A stretch of 64,000 nucleotides of DNA from Dendrobium chrysotoxum (GCA_019925795.1 CM034301.1:43859783-43923782), one strand, 5' to 3'. Counted from the first letter of the stretch, positions 32,280-46,400 are shown. Notes: a model not told the origin generated them from the sequence alone. Numbers and translations are program-made.

Positions 32280-35200
32280 TGTTGACCTTGAATTCCCCCA
32301 ATCCCATACCTCCCTTGGGTTCAATGGGTCAAACCCGACCTATTGGGCCCAGACTCATGCCTTGGGTCAACCTGGTTGACCCATTAAGCCATATGGAGCC
32401 CAAATCAAATTCAAACCATTTCAAAGCTTCTTAGGCTCCACCCCTCTTATCCCTTTGACCCAATTGACCAGGTTGACCAAGTCAACCCTTGACTTGGTCA
32501 ACCCCAGTCTTCCTTAGGTCAAATCAACATATTTAGGTCAATTTAAACCCATTTAATACATTAAACACCTTCCTAATGAGCTATTGATTCAAACCACGGC
32601 CAAATAGGTTGATTTCCCTCCTAATTGGCTCTAGATTCAATCCCAACCCTTGATCATGAATCTAAGGCTTTAAATAAAGGAAATTAGGACTCTTTTGGGA
32701 CTTTTTGGTGATTTATCTCTTCCCAAGCCCCCCCAGCCCGAGAGCTCCAGTGTGAGAGTTCCCCCAGACCTCCTCTACCTTCCCCAAGTCAAACCCGCCG
32801 CCAAGACCCCGCCGTCAGCAAGATCTCTAGCAAACCGAACATAAGAACCTCCCAAGGTCATTTGCGCTCGATCTAGACGTTGGGAGCACGAGGATCCTTC
32901 TACAAATATATTCGTAGACAGCCCACAAGCTCAGAACACTAGAGATCTCCTGAATCCATCCATTGGATTGAGGTAAAATTGAAACCCTAAACTAAGACAC
33001 CTAGATTTAAATAGCTTTTCATACACCGCATTTTACACTGCGAAATCACTTCCCCATGATTTTTGTTCATGCATAGAACATATGTTTAAAATTTTATTGA
33101 ATTTGGTTGATCTGATCGCGAGAACTAGCCAAAAAATCATTTAGGGCTTCGGGTTACGCCGACGTCCACTGGGGGACGATCCGTGTCGTTGATCTCGCGA
33201 TCAACAGTCGAGACCCTATCGTTCTGCTGTTCGGATCGACCACGGAGTTCGATCCCGCAGTCTAGTTTTTGGTCCAGCGAGATCCGGACCATCCCCTCGA
33301 AATAGCAGATGATCCAACAAACAACGACAGCTGCTACGTGGTTGATGAAACCGCGTCCGCGGTTCGTTGATTGCCGTAATCATGCGGCAATCATTACCGG
33401 CAAAGCAATCATCGCGCCGCCAGGCAAAGATTGCTCGCTGTTACGAGATCCAATCCCGTGTTGCTAGCCACCACCGCCGGATTAAAGTTTTTTAATGAAT
33501 TTTAATTATTTTTAAACCTCTTTTTAATTAGATTTCTTTAGAAAAATTATTAAAAATTATTTATTAATCCAAAAAATACATATAATATATCAAAATTTTC
33601 AAATTTTTATCCTCTATAATTTAAAATTAAAATTATTTTTAAAATTTATTATATATTTTAAAATATTTTAAAATAATTATTTTAACTATTTAATTAATAT
33701 TTAAAATAATATTATATTAAATATTATTTAAAATTTAATATTTTACATTAAAATACTTTAAATAATTAACTGATTATTTTAAAATATAATAATTTAAAAT
33801 TAAATTATTTTTAGAATATATTTGGTATTTTTAAATAATTTTAATTATTTAAATCATTTAAATATAGAATTAATGTTTATTAATATTAATTACTTTTATA
33901 ATAATTAAAAAATATTCTTATTTTACCTTTTAAAATCAAAGATTATTTTAAATCACTTAATTTTAAAATTATTTTTAATATTATTATTTTAAATAATTTT
34001 AATTATTTAAATAATTAAATACTTAAATACTTAATTAATTAATTAATTAAATATAAATTCAAAATATTTTCTAATAATCTTATAATTATTATTTTTAAAT
34101 TATTTTAAAATTTAATTTAATTTAATTAAATAATTATTTTTAAATATTAATTATCTTAAATTATTTTAAAATCAATTTCAAATACATTAAATTTTAAAAA
34201 TTCATAACTAATTCATTTTAAACCTGAAAAACATGAATACCTCATATTTTTCATAAAATTATGTATTTTTATTTAAAATTATTTTTAGATATTAAAACTC
34301 ATTTTTTTCTGATTTATTTATTTATTACTTAATTATCTTCTATATTTAAATATTATTTAAATAAATCATATATTAATTAGTTTGAAATTAAAAAATTATT
34401 TTTAAACCCTCCCCTTAAGTGGTCAGTAAATCTCTCATCCATATATACATTGAACTATGTTTTAATTATATTGTTTTTAAACTTATACATTCATATCTTT
34501 AAAATACATGTATTTTAAGTATTTTAAAATTATATAATTATTTAAATCCATGATTTTGGGAGATTTACTTATGAAATTTTAAACATAGGCTATGCATGTG
34601 AGTAATATTCATGGGGGAAGAATTAGTGGATAATTGGACTTCAATCATTCATTAATCACATCGTTAATCTCATATAATTAGGGATTCGGTAGTCCTTCTT
34701 GCATGTGTAGGGTGCAGAAGTACTCATTCTAGGCTCTTTTAGATCTAAAGACATGGTGTGTTATGTTTTTATGCATTTCCCTTTATGTTATCCCAAGGGT
34801 TAGACATTAATATTTGATTTAAACCAGTTAACTTAGTGGCATCCTAAGGACAATAATTAAGGACCCGTCTAACAAATTTAGAGAAATTCTAGGAGCTAGG
34901 ATACACCTCAGAATGACTTTAAATTTGGAACACTTAAATTTAGTGACATCATAAATCCCCTGAAATTTTTTAGGAATTTTTAGGGCCCTTTAAACCCCTT
35001 AATTAATAAACCTAAATCCCCCCTTAATTAAGACCCATCAACTTCAGAAAATTTTAATAAATTCAAATTAAATCCAAAAATCACCCATAATATATCAAAC
35101 TCTTCAGAATTTAATCCTTAATCTCAAAAAATTAAAACTTATTTAATTGGACTTCAATCTGAATATTAATTTAATTTTGATTAAAAATCACTCTTTTAAT

Positions 35201-38200
35201 TAAATTAGATAATTAAAAATTATTAAAAATTTCAAATTTTTTTTAAACACTTGGGAACTCTTCCTTGGGTTATTATTGACCTTTAGAGGTGATTCCAAGA
35301 AGTTTAGAGTTAATTTGGATCAAAATTCCTAAACCAGCCTTTAATTAAACAATTTTAATAATTCATTAATTGCCCGAAACTTCGAAAGAACTCCAAATCC
35401 AGCAAACTCCAAGTCTAATTACTCCTTATAAGGTCTAATATTTAATAAAAAATCTAGAACTCCTAAACCTAACCTACTTCTAAAAGTGACATTTTGGACC
35501 CCTTTAACTTAGCAGGTAGGGTGACGCTGGACCTTCTAAAATATGCTAGTCTAACTTAACTTCAGAGAGCTTTACCCTTAATATTTAGATTGCCTCCCAA
35601 CTTGATAATGAACCATTTAATATATCTTCTTATTAGCTTTCAAACAAACTAAATCAAATTAACCAACCCCGATTACTATTGGGTAACCCAGGCCTACGAG
35701 GCTATTAACTTAGTACCAAGAAATGTGAAATAAACTTCATGGCCTCAATGAGAAACAAAGGTAGTAATCACTTAACCTTTAAAATATATTCAATTCAAGC
35801 TTTAAAACATTAATGTTTAAACCCAAACCAAAATTTCTTCGTTTGGCCTTCAACCAACTAGGTCACAAGCAACTTTAACTAAACCCCTTACATAGGATAC
35901 ATCCAAACCACACAGCCTTGTTACACACACATAGAATTATTTGCTAGGGCACCACTTCTAGCTCTAGGCTAGGCCAGTGTTTATTTTACTGCTGTATGCC
36001 GAATTTTTCGAGATTTTATTACATGCTGTGATTGAAAATTGATTGATATGTTTGTTTACTTTTACTGCACTTTATGAATTAATGTGATGGGCGGTAGATT
36101 ACCCATAGGTTTGGAACAATTTTTAATACTAATAATGTCTTCTGCAGGTGGCCATGCTCATGCAACGCTAATAAAGGGAGGGCTAAAATTTATAAATAAA
36201 TTTTATATAAATGGTTGTTACAGGTGCTTCAGCTGTTTAGCCCTGCAAAATAAATAAGGGCTAAAAATAAATAAATCATGCATATATAACTGCTATAGGT
36301 GCTTCAACTGCTTAGCCCTTAAATAAATAAGAGCATGGTCAAGTGTGGCTGGTAAGAGTATTTTACTTTTCATATATATAACTGCTTGGGATTGATCTGA
36401 TATTTAAATGCTTAGGATAACTTTGTAGAAGAGTCTATAATTTTTCATTTTTATATTAATATAATTTATTTGTAATATTGAGTTGTGAAAGTATACATTT
36501 GAGTTGGGAAACACATGTCCAAAGCTTGGATTCCAAAGTGGAAAGGATACCCCTTCAAGGGATAGTCATTTCCCATTTGGAAGCTCAAATTTGAATTATT
36601 TTACTACTTAAAGTGGAGAAAATAACCTCCCCTCCGGTGGAAGGGTTTCCTTCTCCATTTGGGTATCCAGCTATGACGAATCCAAGGAGCCTGAAGAAGA
36701 GAAGACCGAGGAGTTGAAGATAAAGGGTATCCCACTCAAAGTCACTTGCGTCTGTTCTAGGATTAGAATCCGGGTTGTTGTCAGTGATGCCCGACCACTT
36801 TACTTTTTTGCAGATTCTGGGTTATTATAAAAGGCATTTGGCCTACGAATATTTATTTTGATTAATTTGATTATTTAATGTGTTTAATTTAAATTGATTG
36901 CGATTAGATTTTATCTATTTTTCTTAATTTCTTGGCGTTTGTGTGCCGCTTTTGTTTTAGCCTGGATTCGATCAGAGGCTCGTGAGGGTACGCCAAAAAT
37001 TCTTTTACTTTAATTAAAAATAAAATTTTTAAAGATAACATAGAAACTCTAACGCTCTTAAGAAGTAAGCCCGAAACTGCCGGGAGTTCGCATAGCATAT
37101 TTGATGCATTATTCTTTCCATTTGTTAGGCCACTCCCGGCCTACGGGTTCTAGCAGACCATCTGGCCTATGAGGGTACAGATCTGTCAATGAGAGCCTGT
37201 GCACTCTAGGCTAAAACCTATTTTTAAGTCTTTTTAAAACTGCTTCATACACATTTAAAACATTTAATCGAGTCGATCGGCATGCATCGCATTAGAAATC
37301 AATTTAAAAGCGGGTCTAAAACTTTAATTGCATTCATTTTAGCATTTTCATCCAACATAAGTCAAGGGACCACTTAGGACAATCTCTAGATGTCGGTCCC
37401 ACTTCTCAAAAAAACTTTAAACGTCCATACCACTCTTTCATAAAAAAATGATTGGACTCGTGATTTTAAATCGACTAGGTGGTTAGCTGGCTCCTCAATT
37501 CAGGCCGGGATAAGTACATGTTCTGCACTGCATTAGTTAGGACAAGAGTGTTACTGTTGTGTGTAGAACACTAAACCCACTTTAAATGTAGGGTTCAAGG
37601 CTACTATTATCGGTGTCTTGTAATACGTCTCATCGGTGGGTAAATCCTCTATCCTTCAGAGGCTATATATCCTACATATCCGCATCACACGGATGACACC
37701 CTCTCCATTTTACTCTATTGTATGTTTTGAGTGTTAGTTTATTTCTTTTCTCCAGTTTCTTCTCATTACCTTAGTCCCTCCGGGTGTTGATGTGAGCCGT
37801 GTGTGTTGACTAAACCAAGTTGAAACCCTTCTTCCCCCTTTAAGTAGGAACTTCCTAGTCTCCTCCATATGTGACAATCCCAGTATAATGTAGGATCCTT
37901 AATCGAAAGTCTTCTCATGCCCCGGCTTGAGATGTAATTAACCACGGGAGTTTGCGCCCGTAGGAAACCAAATCCCCAATCAAATAAACCTCACTCGAGC
38001 TGATGTATCGGGTGGGGGAAACCCCGTGACTCTGATCAGGTCATGCATACTATTATCCATCAAGGTGCGTAGACGAGAGCCGCTATCCTCAACGGTTAAT
38101 CGTATGCATGATCTAATCTGCCCTCCCATTGGCCCGCTTGCGAAGAGTGCAAATGCCTACGATCGTTTTATCCTCCAGGATAGTGCAGTCGTACCCTTTG

Positions 38201-38239
38201 TGTTGTCCCCGCACGGCAGTGTCCTTTCGAAGATCCACA
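32280..38239 (+). mobile_element. Giant solo LTR, family A copy 2
   Basis: Starts TGTTGACC like copies at 1094 and 48348, and ends GATCCACA (copy 1 ends GCCCACA). Flanking bases are ATAAT (32275-32279) and ATAGT (38240-38244), four of five. The block CTTAATCGAAAGT through TTGCGCCCGTAGGAAACCA (about 37895-37970) matches 6200-6275 of copy 1, and both end about 240-270 bases after it. The GC-rich 5' part (32700-33480) is followed by an AT block (33480-34400). No clear hairpin array and no retrotransposon protein were seen. The ends are less certain than for copy 1, and the interior might hide a further insertion. Confidence 0.6.
33480..34400. repeat. A/T-only block in family A copy 2
   Basis: About 900 bases of ATTTAAAATAATT-type sequence, placed after the GC-rich 5' part as in copy 1. 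Confidence 0.75.
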
Positions 38240-38244
38240 ATAGT

Positions 38245-38955
38245 AATTTGAGTTCAAACTAGAGTTCGCAATTAGATAAGCTCAACTTGTGCCCTCATTA
38301 ACAAGTTTGTGCTAACTTTACTCGCATCTCTCTTTATGGCTCTACAATTTATAAGGGACACAAAAAAAAAGAAAAATAAATGTTATGAAGATCATAGCAT
38401 GATCTGATTAGCTGGATTGCTTAATGATACGGTTTGATCACGAAGAAATCATTCAATTGTTAACTTCGAATAATAGGTTTCAGTCTTTGAAGCTGCACAA
38501 AAAATTGTTCTTTAAGATTAATAACAAAATAAAAGAACATGTTGAACATGAAGTATTAAGGAATTAGATGTAATGAACACCCAAAAGAAAAGACAAATAA
38601 AGAACAAAAGGTCCGTAGCAGTTCGACAAAATTGTCTACATTCACTATTAAAATCTTCCCGCTTGAAATGCACTAGATCTTCAATGCAGAAGATTACAAC
38701 AAATCTATGTGGAGAACGATCCAAAAGGAAGAGGAGGATTTCATCACCACTTGGATTTATGATTGAATAACAGAATATAAGCTTCATTTAGGACACTTTA
38801 TGAATATTTATCAAAACATTTTTTCAGCACTATTTTTTTTAAAACTACAAAAAAAACAATGAAAAAAAATCATCCCAAACAAAATCACAATTTTACAAGT
38901 TTCTCAAAAGATGAATTAAGAACTTTAGATCAAAGTAGAATGTTATGAAGATTAA
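38245..38955. other. Intergenic sequence
   Basis: No gene recognised. Overlapping short open frames on both strands at 38518-38787 show no known product. Confidence 0.45.
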
Positions 38956-39034
38956 GGCTTCGTTTGAGACGGCTTTCTTTTTGCTTCTTAGAGTAGCTTT
39001 ACGAAGAAGAAAAAAAGCCGTCTCAAATGAAGCC
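38956..39034. mobile_element. 79-bp Tourist-like MITE
   Basis: Terminal inverted repeats GGCTTCGTTTGAGACGGCTT and the reverse complement of AAGCCGTCTCAAATGAAGCC differ at one base. The target duplication is TAA at 38953-38955 and 39035-39037. The TWA target is typical of PIF/Harbinger. Confidence 0.85.
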
Positions 39035-39276
39035 TAAAAGAGACTTAGCAGCCGAAAAAAGTTCTACCAGTTGTTCATCAATTTATATAATCAAGTCTTA
39101 CATGGTTGAGAGCGTTGTGCGAGGCCACATATTGTGGAAGGAATGCCAAGTGCCAAGTGCAGCAGACCGTTGAAATGTAAAACACCTTGGGCGCGAGAGG
39201 TTTGTCATGCTAAGTGCCATGTTCAGCAGAGAGCCAACAGTTGAGATAGAATTTTTTTATATATATAGGAATATTT

Positions 39277-39390
39277 CGGCCAATTAAGACACATTCACGC
39301 ACACATTACATACACAAAACTAAAATCTAAAATCTTTTTATTGATAGCAAAGTCTCTCAACCAACAGACCAACAAATCAAGATGAGCTAC
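39277..39390 (-). mobile_element. tRNA-like SINE, inverted copy
   Basis: On the minus strand it starts GTAGCTCATCTTGATTTG, continues GGTTGAGAGACTTTG, and ends GTGTCTTAATTGGCC, matching the family at 9970-10072 and 16518-17942. Confidence 0.65.
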
Positions 39391-39579
39391 GTACTAAATC
39401 TATCAAATAGTTGTCCGCATACCTTAAATGATTATCAAGTGTTTGATATTAAATGATATTTAATATTTTTCAATCATATATTTCTCAATATGTACAAATA
39501 CAGTTATGCAATCATGACAATTACTGGCAGAACTATGATGTCACATGAATGGTGGTGATTGCTTATAAAAGACTAGGTT

Positions 39580-39670
39580 TGTTTGGAACAAATTTTTTTA
39601 TTGTTTTATATAACAGTTTTTTAAGGCAACAAAAAAATAATGATAAAAAATTATTACAAATAAAGCCTTA
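39580..39670. mobile_element. Short MITE-like segment
   Basis: GGTTTGTTTGGAACAAAT at the left and ATTACAAATAAAGCC at the right are imperfect inverted repeats around an AT-rich middle. Flanks CTA and TTA do not match, so this is tentative. Confidence 0.3.
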
Positions 39671-39980
39671 GAAGGGGCACTCTTTAAAAATCTGAATTGT
39701 ACTCTTTTGTTCCAACACTTGAGGCATCAACCACGTACTATGAAAGTGCACAATCACCCAAAGAAGAGCAAGAAAAGCAAAGGGTTGAAGATGAAGGGAG
39801 TAGACTAAATTGTAGCATAGAGGAGAATATAAGTCAAATATTAACAAAAACATTCTCTTTTAATAGAGTTTCCAAGGCAAGAACCCTAAGCTAATGCATT
39901 AATTGTTTTGTTCAACCAATTGCTGAATCAGTATACCAACTGGAGCCATCTTCTGAGATGGTAACTAGTGTTGCATAAAT

Positions 39981-40588
39981 TCAAGTATGTTCCATATGAT
40001 GACTGTATCTACAAGCAGAGCCAAACTTGCAAATTCCACGGCCGTAGTATGTGCAGATAGGCTTATCCTAGATCAAATGGAAGACAAATAGTGTAAATGC
40101 AGTTATCTTAATGGAGCGAATTCAATTTCATTCAAAATTGCAGAAAAAAGATTTGCTATAGGTTTTCTCACGAGCAGTTGATTCAACATATGATCATATG
40201 AGATGAGAAGAATCACATGAAAGTTAGAGATAATCATTTACTAAAATAAGACATAACTCTAAACTGAGGTTAGCACGCATTGGCATGCAAATAATATTAG
40301 ACCACAATTATTCAAAAACATAGAATAGTTGTTACTTACGGGTTTCAGTTGCGGGGTCAGCAAACTGCGATTTGATTTGGGATGATGATATCTGCATGCG
40401 ATTTGATATCTGCAGTATCCAGTTTTCATAAAATACTGGCATTCAGGTTCATTAGGCCTTTGAGGGTATTCATCAAGTTGCTGGGACTTCACACCACCAT
40501 TGAAATCATAAGTTGTATCCGTATTAGCTAATTCATGCTTTTCTTCATTTATTTTTATTTCTGGAGGATGCAATGGACTTGTGGCCAT
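39981..40588 (-). CDS. CCCH zinc-finger protein, C-terminal exons
   Basis: Exon 40340-40588 (83 codons, acceptor TCTAG|ATGGCC, donor CCC|GTAAGT) carries EYPQRPNEPECQYFMKTGYC, a C-X8-C-X5-C-X3-H finger completed by RYQIAC and RYHH. Exon 39981-40067 (acceptor ATCTAG|GATAAG) carries CTYYGRGICKFGSACRYSH, a C-X7-C-X5-C-X3-H finger, then MEHT and a stop. Joined in phase 0 they read LKP|DKPICTYY, like the last two fingers of plant ZFN-type CCCH proteins, where families read GLPLRPD...C.HYSRYGICKFGPAC. The last finger has lost one residue between the first two cysteines. Such proteins bind RNA or DNA in the nucleus (family knowledge). The ATG at 40588 lies at the exon start and may be only an internal codon. 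Confidence 0.85.
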
Positions 40589-40904
40589 CTAGAGAACAAA
40601 GAAACAGAATTTAGCACAGAATGCCATGACAAAAATTTATAGCCCCCCACACAACCAAGATAAATTATAAACTGAGCATCTAAGTGAAGTGTTTTTAAAA
40701 ACACGACCAATGTGAAGTGCAGTCTATAAGTTAGAGACTTGAATGTAATTTACTTTTAATTAAATGTGAATATGCTATGATAATAGTTCAAGCAATTATA
40801 CAATGCACGCAACTACATAGGACGCTAAGAAAATTATAATGCAAACACAATTACTTTTTGATATCAATGACAGATAGTTTTCCCAATCTTCTTTAAAAAC
40901 TTAG

Positions 40905-41935
40905 TGATACATATCAAACAAACGGTTAAGGAAGTCCTATTAAAATTACTATTGGAGATCCTACACATGTGCAAAGTCACAAAGGCGCAGAAGAAGTTAG
41001 CGGCTGCTTACCCAACTTTGGGCCCACGAATACCTAAAGAGGTCCGTTAATAAAAGCCCAGTTGAGTTATCAAGTATTAATCTTCTCCAAACGATTAATT
41101 AGTTGCTTTAATAGAGTTATTTTAACTCTTCATACATTAGTTTGGAGGTATTTTTGCATAAATTGTATCAAGCTTGCCTATTTAAAGGCCATGATAATAA
41201 GAATAGAGACACAATTTTGGTTGATCAATTAAGTGAATATGCTTCCATAAGTGCTCCACTTTGACCCCCTTTTGGAGTCTCCAAGAAAGCCCGTCTTCCC
41301 TCCAGGTTTCAGCCGAAACCTTTCTCCCCCTCTCTCCCTCTCAGCCGCAGGTCAGTTCTTGGAGATTCCAAGCCCAAGCCTTCCAGCTCTACAACCATCC
41401 AACCCTCCCCCAAGGCCCGGTCCTCTCTTCCCTTCCCTGGCAACCGTCCACGGCAACCAGCCGGCTGCAATCTCAGCCTTTCAGGCCCCTTCTGCCGCCA
41501 GAACAGCAGTAAAAGCCTTCAAGAACCCGGTTCTTCCCTCCAGAACAGCCAGGGTTTCCACCTCCCAGCTATTCAGCCGCTGCCCAGCCGTGAGTTCTCC
41601 CAGAAAATCAGCTCCTGCTGCTCCATCCAAGCAACGGGGCTCCCATTTTCCTCTGGTTCCCTGCTGTCCACAGCTGATTGTTCCCAACAATGAACGTCCA
41701 CTGGTTGTTTTAACCACCAACAGCCCTCTACCGCCTTCAAGATGTCTCCAGCTTTCAGAATTCTGTAAAATACAGAATTCCAGAACCTATTTTAGCAATC
41801 AGCCCTTGCAAATCTGCATCCAAGAACCTTCCCTCTCTCAGGTAACTACACAATCCCAGAGGAATTCCGGTCCAAAAATCCAGGTTTGTCAATCTGGTTC
41901 CCTGTTTTCCCTAAAACCTCGGTATGGTTGTATCA
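40905..41935 (+). mobile_element. Solo LTR (TGATA...TATCA)
   Basis: Starts TGATACATATC, ends GGTTGTATCA, and is flanked by CTTAG at 40900-40904 and 41936-41940. A TATTTAAA box lies at 41179-41186. The 229-codon open frame at 41251-41940 is a C-rich LTR leader, not a protein gene. Confidence 0.88.
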
Positions 41936-41940
41936 CTTAG

Positions 41941-43439
41941 GTTCATAACATATATCATACTACACAAATATTTTCCTCAGCCTTTATTATCTTCCACATA
42001 TTCAATCTTTATCATCTAAAGATGGTAAATCAAGAATTTTAGAACTTTAGGGTGTATTAGTGTGACATATGAACCTTTTGGTGACATTTGAAGCGAGTTT
42101 GCTGTTTAGGTTGCTTAAAAAAGCATTTCCTTCATTAGAATTAGCAACTACTTAAATCGACAAAATGTTTGACAAATGTATAAATACATTCTTATTAGGA
42201 GACAAAGGATCCATTTTTGTTGCTCACGTAATTACCGATGTTCCTAGCAAGTAGATAACCTTAATAGTGCTTAATTTCCAAGCCATTGTGATGTGCACCA
42301 TCTAAAGATCCGGTAACGTCTAAATTGACTTCTCTTGATAGCTTAGGTCTTTGTAAATTAATGAATCTAAAAAATTACCTAAGGCTCCTCAAGAAGGCTA
42401 CACGTACCAGAGTTCCTCGAGCATGTTCAAATATTCAAACAATTTGATTGTCTCATTTGAGATTCATGAATTACTCAACTAATTTCCTTTTCTAATATGT
42501 TGTTAGGTATTTATATTGGAGCCATCTCATTTTGACCCGGGTGAGAATGGTGGTTCACTTTGGCAATTTAATTTAATTTAACTTCACGCCAAAAGTTTTG
42601 GGAAAATGCTCTAAACTTGACTACTGCAAATCTAATTGCCTAGGCTGCATATGAGATTACACGCGATGAATTCCTCCATCAAAGAGTCAATCCAAAAAAA
42701 GCATTTGAATCATGCTTTCCAGCGAAAGTAGGAACTTCCAATGTAAACCTTTTAGAGAGTTCATAATGATCTTAGTGGTCTAAGAATATTAATACTATTT
42801 GTATGTTAATTGTACTGTGGTGGGTAGCATTCAAGAAAATATTGTTCAGATTCTTAACCCTTATAAAGGGTATTGATTTGTGTTCTTGGTTCTTCAGGAT
42901 AATCCTTTTCATTATTATCATTGCCATAGAGATAATTCATGTGTTTCTAGTATTCATATAAATATTATAGAGTCGGTGAACTTTGATAAGAATATCAGTA
43001 CTTGTAATATTGCTTTGTCAAGGAAGTGCACCTTGACCCACACATGATGGTACAATTGACTCTCTTCACATGTTTCAGAGCTTGCTTCAATAATAGGCAG
43101 AGTTTATTGGGCAATCATCTTAACTGAGTTTTGGACTTACAAGGGAAGTGGAAGGATGCACTGAGAGAAACATTCCCAAAGTTTCTTTTAAGTTTCAATT
43201 GTATTTTGTAGTGATTGAATTTGACGAGAAAGATCATTATATCAACCCATAATTTGATTGAATTTGTTCTTAAGAGTCCATACCGATGTATTTGAAGTCA
43301 TCTAATAATTTTATAGGTTTCTACTCATTGGCTAAATTGCTCAACAGAATATACCAAATTCTCATATTTATCCCTAAGCGTGACAAATATTATAAATAAC
43401 TGAAGTACATATTACAATAAAAAATCTAACATATAGATC
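41941..43439. other. CCCH-region intron, unassigned
   Basis: No coding or bounded repeat was recognised. The sequence is AT-rich with scattered stops in all frames. Confidence 0.4.
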
Positions 43440-46400
43440 ATGCTTCACGTCGGTCCATGATTCCGTCGTCCCGGGCCATCGTGGTCCCTGGTCTACTTAG
43501 TCAGAGGAGGTAGTCGACCCAACCTGACAGAAGGATTCTTGTCGGCAGCCATGGGTTGCTTCGTCCAAGGGGACCTTGTAGACCTAGGGTGGGTATTTGC
43601 CTAAGGGGATAAATTTGAATCCACCTTAGCTAACAGAGGGCTTTGTGCCCTATCGATCATATCCTATTGATTCATATCTCAAGGATTTGATGCCACTAAA
43701 GAAAGTATTGGCTCTGGCCATAACCGCTATCTCGTTGTGCCATTTGACGGCAAAACCACTCGGTTCAGAGGGCCCCGGGTCATAACCATTTATCCTGCAG
43801 TGCCATTTGGCGGCGAAACTGCCAGTTAGAGGACTTGTACCACGTCCTTAATGACAGGAGATTGTTTGAGAATGGATCTTAGTGATATTTTCGACTAGGC
43901 ATTAGCTCTATGTGAGCTGAAGTTATCTTCAGATTTGTTCACCTCGGCAAACTGTTGCGGAGGGTGGATGATTTTTTGCTTTAAGTGTTTAATGGATGGA
44001 TTTTAGTTTTAAATATCTGAGATTTCGGATGATTTTAGAAATATAGATTTTGGGTATTTGGATGGCATTTTAAATTATTTGGAATAGACCCCTCTGGTTG
44101 AGATTTGCATTCAACACGGCCATCATCAGGGGTGTATGGGGTCATTTCCATTTATGGATTAAACCTTATCGACTCTATCGAGCTGTCGACACAGGATCGG
44201 GTTTCATAGACTTTATACATTTGTAAGTGAATTCTCTTGATTATAGGCCTTGAATGTCTAATATAAATGTATAAAATAAATATCTCGATCGACCTCTCGA
44301 TAGCATATTTATTTAATGGTTCGAGCCATGTCGACTCCTATCCACCCGCATAGGGGGATCGGGCTCAAACTTGAATTCACTTATTAACCCGCGCAGCATC
44401 CCTAGATATCACGTGTGTACCAATAACACGCTCGCCGGGGCTCATGCGGGTGTTTGGGGGTATTCTTGGAATATTTGTAAACGCCTTATGTCCGCTTGCA
44501 TGGATGTTGCGGATCCGATAGCGTGGCGCTGAAGCTTGTAAACACCCTCTATCTGCTTGTATTAGTGTTGCAGATTCGGTGGCGTGACGCTGAAGCTTGT
44601 AGACGTCTTTTGTCTGCTTGTATAAGTGTTGCAGATTCGATGGCGTAGCAGCAGCTTGGGGATTGAGTTATTTGCTGCCTTGTACATGTAGACTGTCGTG
44701 CACTGCTTGCATGATTTATGCAGGTAGATTGTAGTACACTAACAAATCTCCTGCTTTGGAGTTGGATGTCGCTATCTACTATAGTCCCTTTGCATCGTTC
44801 TTGTAGACAACATATTAAGTATGTAGCGGGTTTCCTACATGAATCCGTAGAAACTTGCATTTGTTGCATTCCACCTGGCTTTGCTTGCTGGGGATCGATG
44901 TACTTGACTGGTGTTGAATAATTATTGGTCGTGGAGGTACTACTGTGTCTTTTTCACAATAAATGGTAGGTACCTCGAAAGTACTGTGGACATGCTGTCT
45001 CTACCAGCATAAGGGCCAGTGTATTTGACTATTGATGCTTGATAGTCTTTCTACATTCATTTGTGGGCAAGCTGTAGTATCTTTAGGCATCTATAACCCT
45101 TTCACCAATATTCTCATATGAATGCAATAGGGACTGTTATATCTTATTGCATGACTGTCACGAAGAATATTATCAATTCTGACTTTGCTGCTTTTGGGAT
45201 GTATCCACTTGTGCTTTGAAGACAGTTGTAGAATACTGTTACACTTGATGTGCATTGGCCTCGTATCATAGAAGACTGATGCATTAATCTATATTTTGAC
45301 AAGTATTGACCGTAGGATCCTACCATACTCACTTCCCCTTGCTACATGGTTTGTGGATGCTTTCATTAGTCACAATGTCCTCTATGTTCTGCTTGTGATC
45401 TTTTGTATTCATAACAATTCAGTGGTTGCTTTCACATTCCTCTTGCTTTGCTTGCAGACCTACTACATTCATCGTGCATGATGGATAGCAAATCATCATA
45501 TTCATTACATTGCTTGCAGGTTGATTTGATCATCATTTCATGAAAGATTCGATGTTGTGGCTTACAAGCAGGTTGTATTGGTGTTTGATCCATCACAAGT
45601 CTTTCATTTGACTTTTATTTGAATACTTGGTATTTGCAATCATCTTGAGTTGCCAAATTGCACTGGATCTTGTTCTCATCTTTGTGAATGAATTTGCAAG
45701 AGTTTAACATACCAACTTGTGAGTTCTTTGTAATTTGCAATGAACTTGATATCATCCTATATTAGCATTTTCATCCCAATTGAAATGACAATTCCTGTTG
45801 ATTGTCGTTTGGGGATGAGGCATATTCAACATTGTGAATGGATCATCATGATGTTCTTTACAACTTCATCATTATTTGTAAATGAGTGATGTTTATAGTT
45901 CCTTGGTTCACAAGTCTCATATATGCTCCCTGTTATGATTAACCTCATCCATCATTGACTTCGATTGAAGAATTATTGCATCCGCTTGTGCATCAATCTT
46001 CATTGTTTATAAGGTATCCACCATCCACAGAGTATCTCTACTACAATTGTTCGTAGATAGATCTAGCATATTTCCCTGCATGTTGATGCTGAATATTGGA
46101 TGGTTTGTGTTCATCAAAGATCTCCATTCCAATTGAAATGATGATTTCTCAATAGTCCATTCGAAACTTGATGGCATTATTCAAGTCAAGCACTATATTG
46201 ATTATTCATTTTATTTATGTCCAAATTTGAGTTAAGTTCCACTAATGTTGTATAGTTTGAGTTTAATGTACATAAGTGCATATCTCAAGTTTAAGCTCAT
46301 GTTCACTGTACTCAATTCAGATTCAAGTTCCTTGCTCACATGTTGCCACTTTACTCAATCATGAGCTTTATTTTATGTTCTATATCATCCAATTGAATCC

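Noticed and set aside
41251..41940. 229-codon open frame
   Set aside because: It lies inside a solo LTR with exact target duplications and is a C-rich leader with no recognisable domain.
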